In this document: piece after piece, positions 57,001-64,000 of the stretch
How positions within the stretch are numbered: position 1 is the stretch's first letter
Layout: each line of letters opens with the position of its first letter
The notes under the pieces: model-generated
What the model saw: the letters and a program-made list of their open reading frames with translations, nothing else
Databases searched by the model: none
What the model was told of the DNA's origin: nothing
Made by a program: the position numbers and the translations under genes
Origin: Scolanthus callimorphus
Lineage: Eukaryota > Cnidaria > Anthozoa > Actiniaria > Edwardsiidae
Direction: 5' to 3'
NCBI GenBank assembly: GCA_033964015.1
Contig: CM066916.1
Coordinates: 15,974,501-16,038,500, forward strand
Length of the DNA stretch: 64,000 nt

Positions 57001-60000
57001 CTGTCACGTTTGTTTCATCAAAATGTTTTAAAATAAGACCAGTGTTCTACAGAAACAACTCCGAACCTATATTTTGTTTCAAATTAGTCTTAGAAAGAAA
57101 AAGAAACTTGTTCAGCCTGTTCGAAAATCAAAAATGCCAATTAACAATCCAATTCCATCCGCTCGATTATACACGAAAATACTCCAAATTTGTATTGATC
57201 TAGCAGCTGAAAGGTTAGTTAAAAAACGTACACCATTATTTTGTTGATTTCTAGGGAGTTTGACTGCATTTAAGCTACTTAAAATGACCCCAAGTTAGAC
57301 CAAATTCATGATAGACCATGACAGTTGCCCCTTTCACAATGACTAATTCAGTTATCAACCCAAACATTCAACTAGTGAATTCAAATCCATACACTTACCC
57401 CGAGAAAAAAACATCCAATAATCTCAGTTTATGCATCTATGCTGACTGTCTGTCTATAACCAATATTTGCTCCTGATTATCCTTAATGCGAATCCCGTTG
57501 AACGCCACAAAACACGATTTCCGAGAACGCCTTTACTTGAACCATAATAGAGAAGCGTTTGTCCAATCTACTTGCTTGGTCTCATTGCCCATAGAGTGTG
57601 TTTAAGACGTAAACCTGAAAATACAGATAAAATCGTGCCCAGGTTAATTGCATATCTAATCGTAGAGAGCAACCAACGAGCGCAAAATACCTGAAACTTG
57701 CCTTCAGTTTCTCCATCTTGAATCAGTTCCATCCGTTTTGCTAGACACAACGTTATGTAAATTGAGCCGTAGTAGCTTTAGCTGTCAGGGCGTGGTACAA
57801 ATGAAAATAACCAGTAAGGACGTAGTTGCTTTTGTCTCTATTATTTTCGTTCTACAAAGGAGTTCTTTTGTCTGTAGTCTATTATCCTCGTTCTTTGTGT
57901 TGAGGTGTAGGGTATTGTTGTATTATCCAACCAGAGAGGAGCTTTGAGCAGCTACGTACCGACCAAAATAACAGCGCTTTAATGAGTTGCGCTTTTACAA
58001 AAGGCCGCTTGATTGATTGGACTGGCTGTTGTACGAAAACAAAAGACGCAATTCGTGTTTGGAAACCTTTGTCAATCATAGTTGAATAAAAGTTGTCATT
58101 CATTTTCTTCAGCATCACAACTTTATTGTGCATGATAAAAATTAATTGCAATAAGTTTCTCTGGGGAACCCACTTTTATGAAAGCAGCTAATGAACTAAC
58201 AATAGTTCCTATTGGAATCCGCTATCTTTTTCAATTGTAAACTGTACTCCTTTTCAAAACTGTTCAATTCAATGAGAAGAATGCATTTCATTTGTTCCTG
58301 TTTTCTGAAAACCTTGTCAACTGTAAACTAAGTCCGTTAATTACCTCGATTCTCGGCAATAACCCCAATACATCCCTCGGGCCTACGGCCCTCGGGATGT
58401 ATTGGGGTTATTGCCTCGAATCTCGGTAATTAACTCTAACTTATTTGGTATAGAAGAAAATTACAAAGTTACGACATTCACCCTCTACTCTCGCGCGCAG
58501 ATTTAAAGCTCTCTTGTTTATGAATGATAATGAAATCTGACGTTTTTCCAGGGGGAGCTCATTAGGCCAAATCTAATCAATAGCAGTCACGCTCCCAATG
58601 GAACATAAAAACTTGCTATGATAAAAGCTTTCTTTGTTCGCTGATTAGAGTAGGCCTAAATGTGCTCCCCCTGGCGAAACGTCAGATTTCATTATCATTC
58701 ATAAACAAAAGAGCTTCAAATCTGCGTGCAAGACTAGAGGGTGAATGTCGTAACTTTGTAATTTTCTTCTACACCAAACAAGCACATATAATGGTCAAAT
58801 TTGGTTACTAAATTTTACCAATGCCACAAGCTTTTCGTCTATATAAATCTTAGCAAGAAATTATACGTAATAACGACACATTTTAACGCGACATTCTTGT
58901 AATAAATTCATTGTGCTTTCATGATTTCTTTCCTCGGTAGATAATTTTCCAACATTTTAGTAGTTCATTGTATTTACAATCTAACCTTCGGTAAAGTTTA
59001 ATACGTTACTATACAATATAGTGCCGAAGGAAGAGCCCCAAATATTGAGTTTTCGGAGCACTATTAAAATTAAATTCAAGCCAAGCTGAATCAGCCTTCT
59101 AATTTGGCCATTTTTAATTTGGGCATTTTTATTACCGCGTTTCTGTTCCGACGAATTTTCTGTAACTTAGCTCGATTTGAGATTACTTCAACTGGAATCG
59201 ATTCCTGGAGTTTGAGCCAAAAAAAACCGGCAATTTTTTTTTTCTAGTACGACCTGAATATGAAATTAGGGCCTTACAAAAATTTTGATTGTGACTTCTG
59301 AAAATGTTTCCAAGAAGATCGGTTATTAATAACTGATTTATACATCATTAAAGTAGGATTTGAAAAAAGAATTATAACAATAGGGGAAAAGACACAAAAG
59401 TTATAGCCTTGAGTTTGGCGACGCAGATTTGCTCTCTAGACACAGTTGGGTGCATTTTGAATTTCGAATGAGTCACCTTAAGGGCTCGAAATTAGCTACT
59501 TATCATGATCAAAATACCCTCAAAAGTGAGAGGTGGTTCTATCAAATTAAGGCGATGGCATCTGGAGCTGAAAAGTTCGTCGTCAGTGATAAACTTTTGA
59601 GTCGCAATGGAGACTGTATCTGTCACAGTTTCGGGCCGCCTAACGGAAAATTTCATTCCATAGGTAATATACTCTACGTTAAACTTCTTCGCTTTTTTAC
59701 CAGATGGGGAGGTAGGAAGTGTAAACGTGCTATACCGTAGCGGATGAGAATCTGGTTGAAAGGTCCCTTGTATAAACGTGAATATAATCCGTTTTGTAGA
59801 CACAAGCCAGCCGTCATCGTATGCAAGTCACGCTCATTGCGTTATGGAGAACCACAGGCCACTTCTCTTTATCAAGGTCAGAACGACTCCTTTGAATGTT
59901 TTCTGGCTCATTTTTTCAATTGCGAGAACTGCAAAAGATAAATAGTTAAACGTATATATTATTTTGCATCTGCATTTTAAGTGGGTCTGTGACCCACATT

Positions 60001-63000
60001 AATTTGCGCCTTTTTCCACGTGCCTTGCACCCAGTAGAGGTTTGAATGAATTTCAGGAAATGTTTTCGCGTCAGTTGGTCGAACTTCAGCCAATGACGGA
60101 AAAAAGTATTGTATTTTTAGCGAAAAACACCTGCTCTCAAATTTTGGTCGTAGTCACACTTTAAGGTATGAGAATGAAAATATCATTTGGAAGACTATTG
60201 TCACCTACTCAAAGTACAATACTTGACAAATTGATGCATGGCATTGTTTTCTTTCATTATTTTACGTCGTTCCGTTCTACAGCAGCTGCAATGTATGGAA
60301 ACCGGCGGCGTTCGCGACGTCTGCAATACGTTGCGACTCTTGCGACTGCTGCAACTCATGCTTCAGGGATCGCCCGTGTTGTATTTCTGCGATAATTGTA
60401 ACTGGACTTTCGCGACTGCTACGACCCGGTTCCCATATGTTGCAGCTGTCGCATAACAACTTTGTTCACGATAGCTGTTGGATGACAGCTGCACAAATGG
60501 GAATCAGGCTTTACGTTCTATCTCTGCGACAGCTGCAACTGGAGTTTCGCGACTGCTATAATACCCGGTTGTCATATGTCGCAGCTGCTGCAAAGCAACT
60601 TTGTTAACGACAGCTGCGACTATATGGAAACCGGGCTTAAGACATTTCATTGTTTTAGACATTGCCTTATATAAAAGACAACCCTTTTCATGGAGGTGCG
60701 AATATTTAACAAATAGATCTCGTGCGTGTGTACTGTAATAGATAAACAGATGACAAGAATGTCGTGAACAAAAAAGGACGCAGTCGAGTTGCGTGACTGT
60801 TGTTCATGTATCTATTTAACAGTACATACGCACAAAAAACGACATCTGTTTGTTTTATATAACAACAATCAGGGATTTTTGTCAATCGTGTATCTTCTCT
60901 TATAGCAACATGGCTCTCGACCAATCAGGGCGCGCGATTTACTAGTGTTGTATAAACAGTTGTAACAATCAGGACGTCTTATCAAGTCTAAAATCTTCGA
61001 GCCTTTTTTCTATTACTTTTTGGACGCTTATCTTTGTTTTATGAGCCCCAGGTTTTGATTGACAGCACAGGATTCCCTAATCAAATCACTGATTCTAGAC
61101 TTTGGATCATCACTAAACAACGAAACCACTATAATATTAAATTGAGTCAACAATTGAGTCGCTCTGTCTGCTGAATAAACTTTGAAATCTTTTCCCAGCT
61201 AATTTGTTATTTTGTTTCACCCTTACTTTGTTTTAAAGACGCCAGTTGCCAGTGAACGAGAGATGAAAGATAAACGAAATGAATACTGCCACGCGAAAGG
61301 TATGCGGAAAGAAAATCCATAGGAGCATCGTTCAATCTTCTTGTTTTACACGTGAAAGAGAGCCCGTCTGATAAGAAACGCATCCATTCGTCACTGAATG
61401 ATGAACATATCCCACATAAATCATTCTTGCACTGAACAGGGAACTTACATAATTCATCTTGCCACTTTGTTTTGTCGTGAGCCGTCAATATTTTGTGTTA
61501 TTATCCAACTGCAACGAGAAAGTAGAAATATCGCAGGTGTGTGACTGGGGCGAGTACAAATATCCCGCGATTTTGTACACTTCCAAACTATTTTCACTAA
61601 GGCCTAGGGCATACGTCGAATCTCACTCGCATTGAATCTATTTAATAATTGCTTCGAGGGAGATTCGACTTTATTTAATTTTGCAGCAAACGTCAAATTC
61701 ATTGTGCAATGCACGCTTCATTTGATCCCGGGAATAAATTACAAGCACGCTTTCTCTGCACATTTCGTTCAGCAAGAACGCGTGAGGCAGTTTCTTCTCT
61801 AAAAGAATGCATTTCCCCGTGCATTCGGCGTGTCCAGTTGAGCGTGCATTTTGAATAATTTGACCCGTTGACACAACCAAACCAAAACAATGCGATAGAA
61901 AAATTATACGTTTATTTATTTAGTCTGAGCAGCCTGTTCATCAGCGCGACTTTCATTAGATCGGTGGCTCTCTTTACAACAACTTTCGTAACTGAGAGCA
62001 GGGGAGAAAGTTGGATATTCGTCTGTGTTCTCGCATTTATTTGCAAACCTGTATTTCGCAATTCAAACATAAATATAGTGAACTCGAACCAGTAACAGGC
62101 TCAGAGAGATCCTTCTTTTGTAGGGATTTGCGACACTTTATCTATATTTGCGGCATCTATCTTTTTGAAGGCAAGTTAACATAGAACGCATGCGCTGTAA
62201 GGGGGGAATCCAGGTTTTGTACATGGGGGAGTGGCTATTTTCGCGACGTTTGCGCAAAATCTCAAATTTGAAATAATTTTTTTCTAATTTGCATGATTTA
62301 TGAATTGAATTCGACGCGAGTATAATGCGACGTTTGTCGCTAGGTCGCACCACAGTCGTATTATCCGAGTTGGCCACTCGAATTCAAGTCGGAGTCGAAC
62401 CAGTTAATTAGAGTCGAACTAATTTGCAGCAAACGTCGCATTAAACATGTACCTATTTCAGGTTTAATTGCTTCGACTGAATTAAATACGAGTAAAATTC
62501 GACGTATGCCCTAGGCCTTAGTTCACCCATTCTCACTTCAAAACAGCGGACAATAGAATGTCGGATAATAAATAACTTATTAGACATTTTAATATACAAT
62601 ATCTCTGCACATTTTTTCTCGTCTTTGTATTTTTTTCGAGCCCGTCTTCGGGCGAAGAAAGAGATGCCTTCGAATGACTAGCATCTAATTACAATCCTTA
62701 ATATACGGCATAACGCTATTCCCGAAGGATTACTAACAATATCTGCTAATCACGTCAATCACTGTTTACATTGCGTACCGCAAGAAAATATATGAAAGCT
62801 CACTTCCGTCCTGTCGAACAAACTGCAAATTAACGCCGCCTGAAGACGGGCTCGACAAAATACTCCAGACTCGAAAAAATATCCAGCGATATTGTACATT
62901 TAAATGTCTAATAAGATATATTTATTGATTTACTTGACGGCTTGAAAAGAGCTAGCGCAATTTCATCCAAATCTTTCATTTCGTTGTCTGTAGTTAGAAA

Positions 63001-63934
63001 TGACGTTTTTGTAACTTACCATGGGAAAGGAATGGTCTTCTCACCACGAGAGATTTCAAAGCGCTCGAAATACGCGACCGCTAGACGAGGAGGTTGCCAA
63101 GCAGTTTACAATCATAAAGGCTGTTTAACAGTAGATGTAAGAGAGCCAGACCATTGCACCGGGAGACAATCCCCTACTCTAAAGCCTGGTTTCGATATAG
63201 TCGTATCAGTCGTCACAGTCATATCAGTCGACCGTGAAATAATAGAATAGTTCCAATTTCTATTGTTTCACGGTCGACTGATACGACTGGGACGACTGAT
63301 ACGACAATATGGAAACCAGCCTTAAGGAAGAATGTAATGGGTTTTTTCGCGTCCACCTTGAACAGGGGTAGTCTCATCCGAAAGACTTAGGAAACACAAT
63401 TCAACTGAGTTCACAGGGAATTCCTGCAGAAACCCATCCATGGGAAAAGCTGAATTTCCCAAGGCACACGCATGGGAAATGTTCGGAATTCACATGGATA
63501 GCCATGGGAAATCCGAACACTTCCCATTCTTCTGCCATGGGAAATTCAACTTTTCCATGGGTCAGGGTTTCTGCAGAAATTCCCTGTGGTTCAAGCCAAA
63601 AGATAAAGCGCGCACGCTTCTAAGGAGAATTTCGTCCCCCAAAATAAGATTTTAGATTTCTTTAGAATAAATTATAAAATCCCAATACAAAGCAAATTCC
63701 AATTTCGAGATAGCAGTATCACAAAATATTCTCGGCGTTGGTAGAAACTATTTTCTTGGTTCCTATAATTTGTACGTAATGGTCATATATTCATGTTACC
63801 GAATGCGTGATTATGTAATTTATGTTGAAGTGTCAAGACTCCCCCACAGCAAGGTAGTTGATGTTTTACCGACCTGCTCCTACAATCCATCGTTTCTAAA
63901 AAGACAGTACAGACACCACTATATGGTGAAAAAG
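48032..63934 (+). CDS. B4GALNT3-like: PA14-domain type II glycosyltransferase-like gene (N-terminal part)
   Basis: Exons: 48032-48113 (MRAETLCV then the hydrophobic ALPLLFFPLMVILSLF membrane anchor); 51449-51531 (acidic stem, phase fits); one exon not found; 53111-53189; 53317-53407; 54110-54210; 54293-54369; 54483-54558; 55549-55615; and ~63850-63934. An upstream in-frame ATG at 47972 is an alternative start. The six exons 53111-55615 join in phase to give a PA14 domain: YTRFPRDPE, RILGYITPQISG, YKFAVSSDDFSELWLS, FTLYKSQIS, HDYYVEVLHRNAGRKG and WQQPGSANNF. This order matches the PA14 region of B4GALNT3/4, Golgi enzymes that add beta-1,4-GalNAc to N-acetylglucosamine. The last exon (VVDVLPTCSYNPSFL) matches the region after PA14. 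The catalytic domain would lie beyond the window. Orthology is inferred by pattern, not alignment. Confidence 0.65.
49444..50873. mobile_element. Tc1/mariner- or pogo-type non-autonomous element, 1.43 kb
   Basis: Perfect 25-base inverted ends starting CAGTGTGTTGCCC, flanked by TA (49442-49443 and 50874-50875). Extra partial copies of the end (TCCGGAGTTTGGGCAA and CCGTAGTTTGGGCAA) lie at about 50655-50690. No transposase was found. It sits in the first intron of the PA14 gene. Confidence 0.85.
51840..52310 (-). pseudogene. LINE 3' end (C-terminal tail and UTR)
   Basis: The minus-strand frame 52267-52082 ends YGYKAFSTNAPRLWNELPSS and FKSKLKTHLFRLNF, the typical last residues of CR1/L2/jockey-type ORF2. 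The UTR ends in GCGCTATATAAATG and an ATT repeat (51841-51860), the usual 3' tail. The rest of the LINE is absent. Confidence 0.75.
53111..55615 (+). CDS. PA14 domain exon block
   Basis: Six exons with GT..AG borders and consistent phases (end phases 0, 1, 0, 2, 0, 1). PA14 is a beta-barrel often used for carbohydrate binding; here it would sit in the Golgi lumen ahead of the transferase domain. The exons contain no stop or frameshift, unlike every mobile-element gene nearby except the gypsy pol, which supports selection on this gene. Confidence 0.75.
53700..54035. repeat. Possible hAT-like MITE with CAGGGTTC ends
   Basis: Begins CAGGGTTCAGAC and ends GTGAACCCTG. TCCTGGAAAA words occur near both ends. 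I could not match an 8-bp duplication, so the class is a guess. It lies in an intron of the PA14 gene. Confidence 0.4.
56817..56973. mobile_element. MITE with GTGTGGTTCCAGAAA ends, copy E
   Basis: The best-kept copy: AATGTGTGGTTCCAGAAAATA at the left and TTTCTGGAACCACACAAT at the right, with the core GAAAAATACAGTATTTGTAT. It is nested in the 3.6-kb TTAA element and preceded by direct and inverted copies of TAGGTAAATAT. Confidence 0.7.
58335..58434. repeat. 100-bp hairpin
   Basis: Nearly perfect palindrome: GTTAATTACC with CAATAACCCCAATACATCCC on the left and its complement on the right, around a 4-base apex near 58385. Confidence 0.8.
58441..58783. repeat. Inverted repeat, ~120-bp arms
   Basis: Arms at 58441-58560 and 58667-58783 share AAATTACAAAGTTACGACAT, AATGATAATGAAATCTGACG and CAGGGGGAGC in opposite orientation. 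It looks like a separate foldback element nested in the TTAA element. Confidence 0.75.
59478..61238. other. Intron-like region with imperfect repeats
   Basis: Open frames flank 59490-59800 on both strands without a family I know; the plus-strand one ends at a possible donor (CATAG|GTAATA near 59663). Between 60290 and 60650, GCGACTGCTGCAACT and ACAGCTGCGAC words alternate and ATGGAAACCGG occurs twice, suggesting a decayed foldback MITE ending at TTAA (near 60643). Confidence 0.35.
61239..61295 (+). CDS. Possible short exon in the PA14 gene
   Basis: A good acceptor (TTTTAAAG) and donor (GAAAG|GTATGC) bound a frame reading TPVASEREMKDKRNEYCHAK. The phase does not join directly to the exon ending at 55615, so another exon would be needed between. 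Weak. Confidence 0.2.
61296..63182. other. Intron-like region, no supported feature
   Basis: A GCCCGTCTTCGGGCG hairpin lies near 62640, with its partner CTGAAGACGGGCTCGA near 62840. No exon recognised. Confidence 0.3.
63183..63323. mobile_element. Foldback MITE ending in TTAA
   Basis: Arms of about 60 bases begin GCCTGGTTTC and contain GTCGTATCAGTCGTC and GTCGACCGTGAAA. TTAA follows on the right (63322-63325); the left flank has CTAA, possibly a mutated copy. Confidence 0.65.
63412..63588. mobile_element. Foldback MITE with CACAGGGAATT ends
   Basis: The left arm CACAGGGAATTCCTGCAGAA is mirrored at the right end (TTCTGCAGAAATTCCCTGTG). The inner arms contain CCATGGGAAA words and a TTCGGAA centre. 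Confidence 0.75.
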
Positions 63935-64000
63935 GTAAGAGGTAGAGCCACGAAAGGAAGGGTAAACATTTTATGATCTATAATTCCCATCAGACCATCT

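Larger units (their letters stand above)
55861..59477. mobile_element. 3.6-kb TTAA-target element with ~695-bp inverted arms
   Basis: Arms 55861-56552 and 58782-59477 are inverted copies, starting GGTGACTCATTCGAAATTC and diverged by scattered substitutions and small indels. TTAA flanks both sides (55857-55860 and 59478-59481). The 2.2-kb middle holds a MITE (56817-56973) and two further inverted repeats, and no protein gene. TTAA points to piggyBac or Kolobok mobilisation in trans. Confidence 0.85.

Overview
This is a gene-poor, repeat-rich stretch of an animal genome. Short exons with GT..AG introns, LTR and non-LTR retrotransposons and many DNA transposons show it is eukaryotic. The mix of families (DUF6589 proteins, a cysteine-rich CXC transposase, ISL2EU, Crypton-like and BEL elements) is what I associate with anthozoan cnidarians such as stony corals. 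That placement is an inference from family familiarity; no marker gene here fixes the species.

Layout, left to right. 0.8-7 kb: a spliced DUF6589 gene (+) converges on a broken RecQ-like helicase (-); together they may be one large Academ-type transposon. 7.3-10.6 kb: a truncated BEL/Pao retrotransposon (-) whose gag is split by a 1.2-kb element flanked by TTAA. 10.6-16.8 kb: a foldback element, a ~110-bp tandem array, a Crypton-like recombinase fragment and short repeats. 16.8-23.7 kb: a 6.9-kb DNA transposon with ~175-bp inverted ends and a two-exon transposase (-) that has XPG/FEN-like nuclease motifs and a C-terminal CXC domain. 24.2-28.6 kb: a young gypsy element (243-bp LTRs, intact 1031-residue pol, large 5' deletion) inserted in the endonuclease region of an L1-type LINE. 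29-36.7 kb: a small unknown two-exon gene and MITEs. 36.8-41.5 kb: an ISL2EU element (71-bp TIRs, TA duplication) with convergent SWIM/YqaJ and THAP/DDE genes, both decayed. 41.6-47 kb: LINE fragments, a mariner-type MITE, and a LINE segment expanded into six in-frame 120-bp copies.

48-64 kb holds the one convincing host gene. It is a multi-exon + strand gene for a type II membrane protein with a PA14 domain resembling the beta-1,4-N-acetylgalactosaminyltransferases B4GALNT3/4. Exon phases join cleanly across six neighbouring exons (53111-55615). The catalytic domain would lie beyond the right edge. Its introns hold a 1.4-kb TA-flanked element, a LINE tail, and a 3.6-kb TTAA-flanked element with ~695-bp inverted arms.

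Most coding sequence is therefore mobile-element derived, and most of it is visibly decayed. The strongest results are nested insertions whose target reading frames become continuous when the insert is ignored, and transposon ends that can be placed to the base.
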